Shown here: piece after piece, positions 1 through 9,448 of the stretch
Layout of the letters: every line of letters begins with the position of its first letter
Position numbering within the stretch: the first letter of the stretch is position 1
Assembly (NCBI GenBank): GCA_963697285.1
Contig: CAVONI010000011.1
Coordinates: forward strand, 930,001 to 994,000
DNA: 64,000 bases
Reading direction: 5' to 3'
Origin: JAEUQQ01 sp963697285
GTDB taxonomy: Bacteria > Acidobacteriota > Vicinamibacteria > Vicinamibacterales > JAFNAJ01
The notes under the pieces: generated by a model
What the model saw: the letters and a program-made list of their open reading frames with translations, nothing else
The model's database searches: none
Told to the model about the DNA's origin: nothing
Translations under genes and position numbers: made by a program

Positions 1-383
1 ACGAAGTAGTGCCACCCGCCACGTGGATGCTGCCCGAAGATCAGCGCGTCGGCCGCACGCTGCGCCACGTCCAGGTAGTAGCGATCGTGTGTCGCCTCAT
101 AGGCGTCGAGCAACGCCATCCCGACCATCGGGGTGCCTGCCTGTACCCAGATCTGCGATGGCCGCGCCGGAATCTCGCCCCAGCGCGTCGCGAGGTCCTC
201 CGACACGGTCCACACGTAGCCGCCGCGGTAGGCGACGGTCTCGGCCATGAACGTGGTCGCCTTCTTCATGGCGGCTTCGACATCGCCGCGCGATGGCTGC
301 GCCCACGACGGTGCCACCGCCAGAACCCCGACGCACATCAACAAGGGCAGGCGCATGCCGACCTGAATCGCGACTTTCACCAT
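1..383 (-). CDS. pectic-acid-lyase-like secreted protein, C-terminus cut by window edge
   Basis: The 127 readable residues begin with a signal peptide (about residues 1-23, cleavage near PSWA|QP). They continue with the pattern WVQAGTPMVGMALLDAYEAT, then a helix ending YYLDVAQRAADAL and GGWHYF. This N-terminal pattern resembles the pectic acid lyase family (Pec_lyase, PL10-like helical fold) found in Acidobacteria and Planctomycetes, which are exported enzymes acting on polygalacturonate. I chose the ATG at 383 because an AGAGGAG ribosome-binding site lies just upstream (391-401). The catalytic part is outside the window, so activity cannot be judged; a different alpha/alpha-barrel protein is possible. 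Confidence 0.6.
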   Translation of the reverse strand, partial: MVKVAIQVGMRLPLLMCVGVLAVAPSWAQPSRGDVEAAMKKATTFMAETVAYRGGYVWTVSEDLATRWGEIPARPSQIWVQAGTPMVGMALLDAYEATHDRYYLDVAQRAADALIFGQHPRGGWHYF

Positions 384-592
384 TGCGAATTCTCCTCTGA
401 CGCACCTGTCTAGCCATGGTCGCATGAGGGACATGCTGAAGAGGGGAGATGCCACTTCTCCAGACCGCGCACAAGAGATATGCAAACGATGCCGACTGTC
501 AATCACTTCCTCGTGGAACCCTCCGAGTTCAGGCATCGGCTATCCTCTACGAGGGGCGGTCTCTCACGGGCCGCAACGGAGGTGCGTCCGTC

Positions 593-1561
593 ATGTCGTC
601 GCGTTGTCGTCTGGCTGGTCTCGTACTCACCGCGTCGGTCCTGGGTTGGCACGCTGGCTTCCAGCCGCGAGGTGCCACACTGCGTGCCCAGCCTCCGTCC
701 ACCGCACCGCTGACGCCTGCCGACGCCACCTCAGCCACCTACCGCGGCGTTGGAGATCTCGCCGGGCCGATCACGCTGACAAATGGGACCTGGACCGGCA
801 CGCCCTTCGTGCCGGGCGGCGCCTCGCGCCCCAGCCTCACGCTGCTGCGCCAGGCATTCGCCACCGGCGATCTCGACGGCGATGGCACCGCCGAAGCCGC
901 CGTCCTGGTCGGACTGAACAGCGGCGGCTCAGGCGAGTTGATCTACCTGGCAATCCTCCAGCGCCAGGGACCCGGCGTCGTGAACGTGGCGACGGGCCTG
1001 GTCGGCGATCGCGTCGGCGTTCGCGCCATGCGGATCGCCGGCCGTCGCATCGAACTCGATGTCGTGCAGGCAGGACCCGGGGATGCACAGTGCTGCCCGG
1101 GCGAACTGGCCAGCCGCGCCTGGGAACTCAGGCACGCGACACTCGTGGAGCTGCCCGCGTCGGTCACGGGGCGCCTGTCACTCGAGACCATCTCGGGCAT
1201 CGCCTGGACGCTGGTGTCGCTGGCATTCGACGAGCCGGCGCCACCCGAACCGCCGGTGACACTGAGGATCGACGGCGTGCGCATCGCGGGGTCGTCGGGC
1301 TGCAACAACTACTTCGCCACGATCACCCCCGCATCGTCGCCGGGCGCTGTCGCCATCTCGGGCATCGCCGGTACGCGGAAGATGTGCGAGGAACCGGTAA
1401 TGGTGCTCGAACAGCGCGTCCTGGCGCAGTTCGCGACAGTCAGGCGGTTCTCGTTCGTGGGCGGGCAACTCGCCCTGTCGTACGAACGCGACGGCACGTA
1501 CGGGGTGATGCTCTTCTCAGCGGGCGCCCCTGGCCACACGGTCGCACCTCCGCGACCGTGA
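593..1561 (+). CDS. secreted META-domain (HslJ-like) protein
   Basis: A 322-residue exported protein of unknown substrate. Residues 1-36 form a signal peptide. The middle (about 60-190) holds an FG-GAP-like GDLDGDGTAEAAV stretch of the kind seen in calcium-binding beta-propeller repeats, and residues about 203-315 form a META domain, recognisable from GIAWTLVSL, SGCNNY (C237) and RKMCEEPVMVLE (C265). META domains occur in HslJ and related periplasmic or lipoprotein stress proteins; the molecular role is not settled. The frame is open from 449, but ATG 593 is preferred because GGAGG lies about 10 bases upstream and a signal peptide follows at once. The neighbours are unrelated, so no operon is evident. 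Confidence 0.75.
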   Translation: MSSRCRLAGLVLTASVLGWHAGFQPRGATLRAQPPSTAPLTPADATSATYRGVGDLAGPITLTNGTWTGTPFVPGGASRPSLTLLRQAFATGDLDGDGTAEAAVLVGLNSGGSGELIYLAILQRQGPGVVNVATGLVGDRVGVRAMRIAGRRIELDVVQAGPGDAQCCPGELASRAWELRHATLVELPASVTGRLSLETISGIAWTLVSLAFDEPAPPEPPVTLRIDGVRIAGSSGCNNYFATITPASSPGAVAISGIAGTRKMCEEPVMVLEQRVLAQFATVRRFSFVGGQLALSYERDGTYGVMLFSAGAPGHTVAPPRP

Positions 1562-1596
1562 GGCACGCTCACCAACCTCGGGTCGATCCTTCTGGC

Positions 1597-3042
1597 CTAC
1601 TTCAGCACGCCCACGATCGGGACGCCGTCGGCCTCTGGCATCTCGAACCCGAGGAGGCGCCCTACCGTCGGGGCGATGTCGATCTGGCGGACCAGTGGGA
1701 GCGGCACGCCCGGGCGCACGCCTGCGCCCGAGATGATGAGGCCCGTGTGCATCCGCGCTTCCGTGGGGAGGAAGCCATGCGCACCGCGGCGGGTCGTCGC
1801 GACGAGCACCGCGCCTCCCGCGACGCCGTCCGACACGTAGTAGCCCTCCGCGGGTTCGATGAAGAAGGCCGCGTCCGGGTATGTCCCGTGGGTGTCGAGC
1901 TCGGCGCGCGGCACGACGCGGAAGATGCCGCGGTACTTGCCGTCGGCCAGGCTGGCGAACGCCCGCTCGGCGCGCTGCGCCAGCGCCGCGTCGTTCGGAT
2001 CGCGCAGGCGGATCGCGGTGGCATGCGACACCGCCTGCCAATCGGTGATCCTCCCGCGATCGTCGGTGATGAGCAGTCCCGCGTCGCGCAGGACAATGTT
2101 CGGCTGGATCAGCGCGTTGACGCGCGAGAAGCCGTGGTCTCCCGAGATGACGAACGTCGTGCGGTCGCGGAGCCCTGCCTCCTCGACCGCGCGCACGATG
2201 GCACCCACGTGCCCATCGATGTGCGCGATCGCCTCCTTCGAAGCCGGTGATCCCGGCCCGTCGGCGTGTTGCGCCGTGTCGGTCTCCATCAGGTGGATCA
2301 TGAGCAGGTTCGGGCGCTCGTTCCGGATGATGTGAGCGGCGACCGCCGCCGTGAAGCGGTCACGCTGCACCGCATTGCGGTTGTCGCTCTCGCCGAAGCC
2401 GCCGAGTGCCGCCACCGCCGCGTCGACGAGCCCCGGCGTCGAGTCGGCGCGCGCGCGCGCCAGCCATGTCATGTCGCGCGGCGCCTGGTTCGATTCGGGG
2501 AACAGCACGTCGATCTTCGCTCCGACACTGACGGGCCACGATGCACCGGCGGTCTTGAGGCCGCTGGCCTTCGCGACATCCCACACTGCCGGCACCTTGA
2601 TGGCCGGGTTCTCGAAGTACCACATCTGCGAGCCGGTTGCCGGCTCGAAGATCGTGTTGCTGACGATGCCGTGGCGTGCAGGACGGGAGCCGGTGGCCAG
2701 CGACGTGTGCGAGGGATACGTCATCGAGGGGTAGCACACCTGCACGCCGTCGGCGGACGATCCGGCGTCACGTAGCGCGACGAGGTTCGGGATGCTGACA
2801 CCCTCACGCACCGGATCGCGATAGAGGGCGGGCCTGAAGCCGTCGATCGAGATCACGATGACGTGGTCGGCCAACCGCGCAGGCGTGGTGGCACCGGCCG
2901 CCACCTGCGCCTGTGCAGCCTGGGCGACCTGTGTGGCCTGCGCGGCCTGTTCAGCGCGGACGACGACCAGCGACGGGGCCATCGCCGCCAGCGCGGCGGC
3001 AGCAACGAACACCACGACGAACACGCGCACTCGACGCATCAT
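1597..3042 (-). CDS. secreted alkaline-phosphatase-superfamily phosphodiesterase (NPP family)
   Basis: A 481-residue exported metallo-phosphodiesterase/nucleotide pyrophosphatase-like enzyme that should cleave phosphodiester or pyrophosphate bonds in the periplasm. After a signal peptide (1-30) and an unusual A/Q-rich linker (31-48) comes the fold core: VISIDGFRP with metal ligand D67, PSMTYPSH with the presumed nucleophile T108, METDTAQH with D255 and H259, SGDHGFS with D302 and H303, and a late GAHGF histidine. The order matches the two-zinc site of the Phosphodiest family. The frame is open upstream to 3417, but the MM start at 3042 begins the signal sequence. It is transcribed divergently from the RNB ribonuclease. 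The natural substrate is unknown. Confidence 0.85.
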   Translation of the reverse strand: MMRRVRVFVVVFVAAAALAAMAPSLVVVRAEQAAQATQVAQAAQAQVAAGATTPARLADHVIVISIDGFRPALYRDPVREGVSIPNLVALRDAGSSADGVQVCYPSMTYPSHTSLATGSRPARHGIVSNTIFEPATGSQMWYFENPAIKVPAVWDVAKASGLKTAGASWPVSVGAKIDVLFPESNQAPRDMTWLARARADSTPGLVDAAVAALGGFGESDNRNAVQRDRFTAAVAAHIIRNERPNLLMIHLMETDTAQHADGPGSPASKEAIAHIDGHVGAIVRAVEEAGLRDRTTFVISGDHGFSRVNALIQPNIVLRDAGLLITDDRGRITDWQAVSHATAIRLRDPNDAALAQRAERAFASLADGKYRGIFRVVPRAELDTHGTYPDAAFFIEPAEGYYVSDGVAGGAVLVATTRRGAHGFLPTEARMHTGLIISGAGVRPGVPLPLVRQIDIAPTVGRLLGFEMPEADGVPIVGVLK

Positions 3043-3101
3043 GGCAATCCTGCGGAAGACAGAAGAGGAGCAAGCCGGGCGGGCCGGCAAGGTGCGCAAA
3101 C

Positions 3102-3107
3102 TATAAT
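3102..3107 (+). promoter_or_regulatory. -10 element upstream of the RNB ribonuclease
   Basis: A perfect TATAAT hexamer about 50 bases before the GTG start. No convincing -35 hexamer lies 17 bases upstream. A start near 3114 would almost coincide with an ATG at 3115 that opens a 16-codon reading frame ending at 3165, overlapping the ribonuclease start. Confidence 0.4.
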
Positions 3108-3157
3108 CGAGCCCATGGAAATTGTTGCTCCATTCGTGCTGCCCCGGGGCGCCGTGC

Positions 3158-4765
3158 GTGCCTGACCACCGCGATCGCCTCGAAGCCATCGCCCACCGCG
3201 CCATGCTCCAGTACGGGCTCGAGCCCGAGTTGCCTCCCGAGGCGCGCGCGCAGTTGCGCCACCTCCCGACGCCCGACCTGCGCGAGCTGCAGGACGCCAG
3301 GCATCTGCTGTGGTCGTCGATCGACAACGACGAGTCGCGCGACCTCGACCAGCTCGAAGTCTGCAGCCGCCAGGATGGCGTCACACGGCTCTGCGTGGCG
3401 ATCGCGGACGTGGACACCTACGTGGGCCGCGGCACGCCCATCGACCAGCACGCACAGGCCAATACCACGTCGGTCTACACGCCGGCACGGATCTTCCCCA
3501 TGCTGCCGGAGCCGCTCTCGACCGATCGCACGTCGCTGGCCGAGGGCGCCGACCGGGTGGCGGTGGTGGTCGACATGCGCTTCGACGCGCAGGCGTCACT
3601 CGTCTCGACCGACGTGTACCGCGCGCTGGTCCGCAACCGGGCCAGGCTGACCTATGCCGGCGTCGGCGCCTGGCTCGAAGGCACTGGTCCCGTGCCAGAG
3701 GCCCTCGGCGCCAATGCCGATCTTGCGGCACAGGTGCGGTTGCAGGACGAACTTGCCACGCACTTGCATGCCCGTCGGCGCCTCGACGGCGCGCTCGAGT
3801 TCGATCGCGACGATGTCGTGCCGATCATGGAGGGTGGCCGGGTCACCAGCCTGCGCACCGTCACGCCGAATCGCGCCCGCGCCATCATCGAGACGTTCAT
3901 GATTGCGACCAATGCCGCGACCGCCGCGTTCCTCGCAACGGGCGGCTACGCCACGATCCGCCGCGTCGTGAAGTCGCCGGATCGCTGGCCACGCATCATC
4001 GAATTGGCCGCAGCGCTCGGCACCACCCTGCCAGACACACCCGATGCCGCAGCGCTCGACGACTTCCTCGCGGCCCGCCGCATCGCCGCGCCCGACGCGT
4101 TCGCCTCGCTCTCACTGGCTGTGCTCAAGCTCCTCGGCCGCGGCGAGTACGTGGCACACGCGGCGCCTGCGGGGCCGCACCAGGACGGCGGACCGCAACG
4201 CTCGGCCTCCGCCGACGGATTCGGCGATCATGTGTCGGTGGACGCGCGCCCGGGCCGCACTGGGGTGCGGCCCCTACATCTGGAAGGCGCGACGAGCGAC
4301 GGTGCACCCCATCCGGCAGGCTCGATGGTCGACGCGGAGTCGATGCACTTCGCGCTCGCGCTGTCGAACTACACGCACTCGACCGCGCCCAACCGGCGAT
4401 TCCCCGACCTCATCACGCAGCGGCTGCTGAAGGCGGCCATCCAGGGGGCGCCTTCCCCCTATCACCTCGAGGAACTCGACGCCCTCGCGACGCATTGCAC
4501 CCAGCGCGAGGATGCCGCGAACAAGGTGGAGCGGCTCGTGAAGAAATCTGCCGCCGCGCTGTGGATGGGCGACCGCATCGGCAGCGAGTTCGACGCGGTC
4601 GTCACCGGCGCGGCTCCCAAGGGGACCTGGGTGCGGCTCGACCGCATCGGGATCGAGGGCAAGCTCGAACGCGGGTTCGAAGGCCTCGACGTGGGCGACC
4701 GCGTACGCGTTCGCCTCACCTCCGTCGATGCCGATCGGGGCTTCGTCGACTTCGCGCGCGCCTGA
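3158..4765 (+). CDS. RNB-domain exoribonuclease (RNase II/R family) with repeat-derived insertion
   Basis: A 535-residue RNase II-superfamily 3'-5' exoribonuclease, cytoplasmic, acting on single-stranded RNA. The RNB active site is visible as SSIDNDESRDLDQLE (acidic residues about D56, D58, D62, D64) and later as YTHSTAPNRRFPDL (about 405). The C-terminus (about 480-535) is a short S1-like beta domain. GTG 3158 was chosen because homology-like sequence (DHRDRLEAIA) starts there; TTG 3122 is possible. Between GRGEYV and the YTHSTAP motif sits about 50 residues of low-similarity sequence (about 341-392) that contains a copy of a 26-bp palindrome found elsewhere in the window. It is therefore probably an in-frame repeat insertion into the catalytic domain, and activity cannot be assumed. 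Confidence 0.85.
   Translation: MPDHRDRLEAIAHRAMLQYGLEPELPPEARAQLRHLPTPDLRELQDARHLLWSSIDNDESRDLDQLEVCSRQDGVTRLCVAIADVDTYVGRGTPIDQHAQANTTSVYTPARIFPMLPEPLSTDRTSLAEGADRVAVVVDMRFDAQASLVSTDVYRALVRNRARLTYAGVGAWLEGTGPVPEALGANADLAAQVRLQDELATHLHARRRLDGALEFDRDDVVPIMEGGRVTSLRTVTPNRARAIIETFMIATNAATAAFLATGGYATIRRVVKSPDRWPRIIELAAALGTTLPDTPDAAALDDFLAARRIAAPDAFASLSLAVLKLLGRGEYVAHAAPAGPHQDGGPQRSASADGFGDHVSVDARPGRTGVRPLHLEGATSDGAPHPAGSMVDAESMHFALALSNYTHSTAPNRRFPDLITQRLLKAAIQGAPSPYHLEELDALATHCTQREDAANKVERLVKKSAAALWMGDRIGSEFDAVVTGAAPKGTWVRLDRIGIEGKLERGFEGLDVGDRVRVRLTSVDADRGFVDFARA
4252..4277 (+). repeat. 26-bp palindromic repeat, copy 1 (inside the RNB gene)
   Basis: Arms GGGCCGCAC and GTGCGGCCC separated by four bases, with the tail CTAC. 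It is identical, in reverse orientation, to the copy at 17914-17939 and identical to the one at 42233-42258. Here it lies in frame in a coding sequence and encodes about nine residues. Confidence 0.85.
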
Positions 4766-4803
4766 GTCGTCGCGGCCTCATGCGCGACGCCGGGCTCGCC
4801 ATG

Positions 4804-4832
4804 TGTACACCGGGCGGGGAATCGTCTACACT
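4804..4832 (+). promoter_or_regulatory. sigma70-like promoter of the purine permease
   Basis: TGTACA (4804-4809), a 17-base spacer, then TACACT (4827-4832). Transcription would begin near 4839, only about five bases before the ATG at 4844. No Shine-Dalgarno sequence is visible, so a nearly leaderless mRNA is likely. Confidence 0.5.
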
Positions 4833-4843
4833 GCGCGCAGCCC

Positions 4844-6160
<1,317 letters not shown>

Positions 6161-6203
6161 GCCGTCCCCCGCACACCGTCGCCGGGGCGTGAGGTTCCCT
6201 CGC

Positions 6204-7931
6204 ATGCGCACCGTTGCCATTGCCCTCGTCTCTGCCCTCGGCCTCGTTGTCACGCTCGGCGCTCAGCGCACGCCGCCATCAGCCAGGCCGGCGGCGTCCG
6301 CGGCGCCGCCCTTCACGGTGGTCGAGGCCACCATCCCCGACATGCAGCGCGCGCTGCGCGAGGGGCGCACGACATCGCGCGCGCTGGTCACCGAATCGCT
6401 GACGCGCATCGCGATGTACGACCGCATCCTGCACGCCGTCATGGTGGTCAATCCGAAGGCACTCGACGAGGCTGATCGCCTCGATCGCGAGCGGAAGGAA
6501 GGTCGGGTGCGCGGGCCGCTCCACGGGATTCCCGTCGCGCTCAAGGACAACATCCACACGACCGACATGCCCACGACCGGCGGCGCGCTCGCCTTCGCGG
6601 GGTACGTCCCGCCGTACGAGGCGACCTTGACGACGCAGTTGCGCGAGGCGGGCGCCATCATCATCGCGAAGACCGTGATGACCGAGTTGGCCAACTGGGT
6701 CGCCGGCAGCCCGATGCCGATGCCGGCCAACTACAGCGCCGTGGGTGGCTACGGCATGAACCCCTACGATCCGCGGCCAGATCCGCGCGAGGCGACGGGC
6801 GACGGGCGTCCCGTGCTGACCACGGGCGGCTCCAGCTCAGGGATCGGCACGGCCGCGAGCTTCTGGGCGGCGAACGTCGGCAGCGAGACGTCTGGCTCCA
6901 TCCTCAGTCCGAGCAACCAGAACATGCTGGTCGGGATCAAGCCGACCCTCGGGCGCATCAGCCGCTACGGCATCATCCCCATCACGGCCGACCAGGACAC
7001 GGCGGGGCCGATGGCGCGGACGGTCACGGACGCGGCCATCATGCTGGGCGTGCTCGAGGGCGCGGCGCCGGATCCGCACGATCCTGCAACGACTGCCTGC
7101 ACGCCGCCACCGGGACGCGACTATACGAAGGGGTTGACGCTGGACGCGCTGAAGGGTGCGCGCATCGGCATCCCGCGCGCGTTCTACTACGACGAGATCA
7201 CCATCCCCGGCCGCACGCGTCCCGGCGGCGGCATCACACCCGCGCAGCGCGCGGTCATGACCGACGCCATTGCGGCGCTCACGGCCGCCGGCGCGGTGAT
7301 CGTCGATCCGGCCGACGTCCCGTCGGTGCTCGAGAAGGATCCGACGAAGAACGCCGTGGCCTGGAGCGTGTGCTCGGGCGTTGACGGCGCGAAGGGGCGC
7401 GACGCGGATTGCTCGGTCGTCTTCAAGTACGGCATGAAGCGCGATTTCAACGCCTGGCTGGCGACGCTCGGTGCGTCGGCGCCGGTGAAGACGTTGACCG
7501 AGTTGCGGCTCTACAACCTGGCGCACGCGCGCGCCGGCGCCATCAAGTACGGGCAGTCACTTCTCGACATCTCCGACGAGATGGACGTCACCGCCGACAA
7601 GGCGCGCTACGAGGTCGATCGCGCGAAGGACCTCGCGCTGAACGCGACAAACGGCATCGACGCGGCCATCGCGCAGCACAGGCTCGACGCCCTGCTGTTC
7701 CCCGGCGGCGGCGGTGCGGGGATAGCCGCGAAGGGCGGGCATCCCACCGTCATCGTCCCGTTCGGGATGATCCCCAACGCGCCGACGCCGGCACTGCCGG
7801 AGGGGTTCAACGCGAAGCCAGCGCCGTTCGGCGTCAGCTTCACGGGGTCGCGATGCAGCGAGCCGCGCCTACTGGCCATCGCCTACGCGTTCGAGCAGGC
7901 CACGAAGAAGCGGGTGCCGCCGTCGTTCTGA
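6204..7931 (+). CDS. secreted amidase-signature enzyme
   Basis: A 575-residue exported member of the amidase signature family (GatA/fatty-acid-amide-hydrolase-like), which hydrolyses amides through a Ser-cisSer-Lys triad. After a signal peptide (1-20) the triad is visible: K114 in IPVALKDN, the GGSSSG motif (about 208-213) and S232 in GSETSGSI. The rest of the signature fold follows to the C-terminus (FTGSRCSEPRLLAIAYAFEQAT). ATG 6204 is preferred over an in-frame GTG at 6189 because GTGAGG then serves as the ribosome-binding site and the signal peptide starts correctly. Related exported amidases are often annotated as Asp-tRNA amidotransferase subunit A, but nothing supports a tRNA role here. 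Confidence 0.85.
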   Translation: MRTVAIALVSALGLVVTLGAQRTPPSARPAASAAPPFTVVEATIPDMQRALREGRTTSRALVTESLTRIAMYDRILHAVMVVNPKALDEADRLDRERKEGRVRGPLHGIPVALKDNIHTTDMPTTGGALAFAGYVPPYEATLTTQLREAGAIIIAKTVMTELANWVAGSPMPMPANYSAVGGYGMNPYDPRPDPREATGDGRPVLTTGGSSSGIGTAASFWAANVGSETSGSILSPSNQNMLVGIKPTLGRISRYGIIPITADQDTAGPMARTVTDAAIMLGVLEGAAPDPHDPATTACTPPPGRDYTKGLTLDALKGARIGIPRAFYYDEITIPGRTRPGGGITPAQRAVMTDAIAALTAAGAVIVDPADVPSVLEKDPTKNAVAWSVCSGVDGAKGRDADCSVVFKYGMKRDFNAWLATLGASAPVKTLTELRLYNLAHARAGAIKYGQSLLDISDEMDVTADKARYEVDRAKDLALNATNGIDAAIAQHRLDALLFPGGGGAGIAAKGGHPTVIVPFGMIPNAPTPALPEGFNAKPAPFGVSFTGSRCSEPRLLAIAYAFEQATKKRVPPSF

Positions 7932-8030
7932 GCGCAGGGTGATACAGTCGGAGTATCGCGACACGCCGCGCCACGGGTGTCGATCGGCAGCCGGGAGCCT
8001 GACCCGGGCTGTCGCACAAGGTCACTGTCC

Positions 8031-8933
8031 ATGCGTCGCTTTGTCGCCGTGCTCGTCACCGCGTCTGTCGTGTCGTCCGCGCTCTGGGCGGCCACGCGCC
8101 CATCCATCCAGAGTGCCTGGCGCACTGCCGACATCCAGATCGACGGGAACGACACGGAGTGGACGAGCACGCTCGCTGCCGTGCCCGCCCCGTCGGCCGT
8201 TGCGACGATGAGCGTCGAGAACGATGCCACGCACGTCTTCGTGCGCATCCGCACCAGCGACCCCGCGACGATGCAGCAGGTTGTCAGGGGCGGATTGCTG
8301 GTGTGGTTCGATGCAAAGGGCGGCGACGCGAAGACCTTCGGGATCAAGTATCCCGTCGGCACGCCGCCACCCAATCCCGACGCCGACCAGCGTCCTGCTC
8401 GCGATCGGGAGCAGGCCGATTCGGGCAGCCAGCACCGCCCGGGGCCGCCCCTGCGCGCACCGCGCGACCGGCGTCGTCAGGGCGAGACGCCCGAAGACCT
8501 GCTTGCCCTGGTTCCGAATCGTCTCGAGGTCTACGGACCGAAGGACGATGACATTCGGTCACTCGTCCTGGCGTACGCGACGGGACTGTCGGTGTCGCTG
8601 GCGCGTGTCGAGGACGCGCTCGTGTACGAGCTGAAGGTGCCGCTGCAGAAGGACGCCGACCATCCGTACGCCATCGGCACGACAGCGGGCGCGAGCGTCG
8701 GCTTCGGCCTGCAGTCGCCGAAGATCGCCTCGGCGGGCGGCGGGTTCCTGCCCGCGCTGGCCGGGATGTCAGGAGGCGGCATGGGAGGCGGGCGGCCGGG
8801 CGGTGGACAGCCCGGCGGCGGGTCTCCTGCTCGCGGCGGCGAATCTGGCAGCGGCGACAAGAAGCCGCCAGCACCACCGAAGCCCTTCGTCCTGTGGCAG
8901 ACGCTGGTGCTGGCGAAGGGCGCAGGCTCGTAG
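8031..8933 (+). CDS. secreted protein with DOMON/CBM9-like N-terminal domain and Gly-rich tail
   Basis: A 300-residue exported protein of unknown function. It has a signal peptide (1-22), then a beta-rich segment (about 27-105; IQIDGNDTEWTS, HVFVRIRTSD, GLLVWFDAKGGDAKTFGIKYPVG) resembling the CBM9/DOMON-like domain that binds sugars or heme in other proteins. An Arg/Pro-rich linker leads to a second beta stretch (about 160-235) and a Gly/Pro-rich disordered stretch (about 250-290). Upstream in-frame codons were rejected because the signal peptide begins at ATG 8031. The domain call is by pattern only. Genes of this kind in Acidobacteria are usually listed as hypothetical. Confidence 0.6.
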   Translation: MRRFVAVLVTASVVSSALWAATRPSIQSAWRTADIQIDGNDTEWTSTLAAVPAPSAVATMSVENDATHVFVRIRTSDPATMQQVVRGGLLVWFDAKGGDAKTFGIKYPVGTPPPNPDADQRPARDREQADSGSQHRPGPPLRAPRDRRRQGETPEDLLALVPNRLEVYGPKDDDIRSLVLAYATGLSVSLARVEDALVYELKVPLQKDADHPYAIGTTAGASVGFGLQSPKIASAGGGFLPALAGMSGGGMGGGRPGGGQPGGGSPARGGESGSGDKKPPAPPKPFVLWQTLVLAKGAGS

Positions 8934-9013
8934 CGCCGTGACGCGCCACTGAGCTACCGCTACCGCGAAGGCCAATCGACGAGTTGCGCAGCCGCAGGGC
9001 GGGGGCGTCCTCG

Positions 9014-9379
9014 TCAGTCTCCGCGGTACGAGCAGCCGGTGTCGGGTGTTTCCTGCACCGACACGCACGACAGGCCCGGCAGCGTCACCGACAGCCGCGC
9101 CCAGATCCAGCGGGCGACGTTCTCGCTCGTCGGGTTGTCGAGCCCCTCGATCTCGTTCAGATGTGAGTGGTCGAGCACGTCGTGCAGCGGCTTGAAGGCC
9201 GTATCGATCACCCAGTAGTCCTCGACCCAGCCGAGGTCTTCGTTCACCGGCCCGGTGAGATGGACCACGACCCTGAACGAGTGGCCGTGCAGGCGGTGGC
9301 ACTTGTGGGTGGGCGGGAGCTTCGGCAGGCTGTGGGCGGCTTCGAAGGTGTAGACGCGCGAGATCTCCATGCCGCGCAT
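9014..9379 (-). CDS. queD: 6-carboxy-5,6,7,8-tetrahydropterin synthase
   Basis: A 121-residue cytoplasmic enzyme of the PTPS family that converts dihydroneopterin triphosphate to 6-carboxytetrahydropterin for queuosine/preQ0 biosynthesis. Zinc ligands H16 (FEAAHSL), H31 and H33 (CHRLHGHSF) are present, with catalytic C27 and the pterin-binding glutamate in VQETPDTG. Length is normal. The start could also be the ATG three codons later (9370, MEISRVYTF), which matches relatives better; neither has a clear ribosome-binding site. No other queuosine gene lies nearby. A 43-bp palindromic repeat sits directly upstream. Confidence 0.9.
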   Translation of the reverse strand: MRGMEISRVYTFEAAHSLPKLPPTHKCHRLHGHSFRVVVHLTGPVNEDLGWVEDYWVIDTAFKPLHDVLDHSHLNEIEGLDNPTSENVARWIWARLSVTLPGLSCVSVQETPDTGCSYRGD

Positions 9380-9400
9380 GGTAGCGCCGAAACGGCGGCG

Positions 9401-9443
9401 GGGGTCACACCTTGAAGAATGCGACGATTCAAGATGTGACCCC
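9401..9443. repeat. 43-bp REP/RAYT-like hairpin, copy 1
   Basis: Arms GGGGTCACACCTTGAA and TTCAAGATGTGACCCC pair with one mismatch around an 11-base loop. Length and layout match the copies at 62591-62633 and 62832-62874. Such GGGGTCA...TGACCCC hairpins with a CTTGA core resemble the REP substrates of RAYT (TnpA-REP) transposases; no such transposase gene is in this window. Confidence 0.8.
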
Positions 9444-9448
9444 TTCGA

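Noticed and set aside
3115..3165. A 16-codon leader peptide before the RNB ribonuclease
   Set aside because: It starts just after the TATAAT box and overlaps the gene start, but nothing in its sequence (no regulatory codons, no terminator) shows that it is used.
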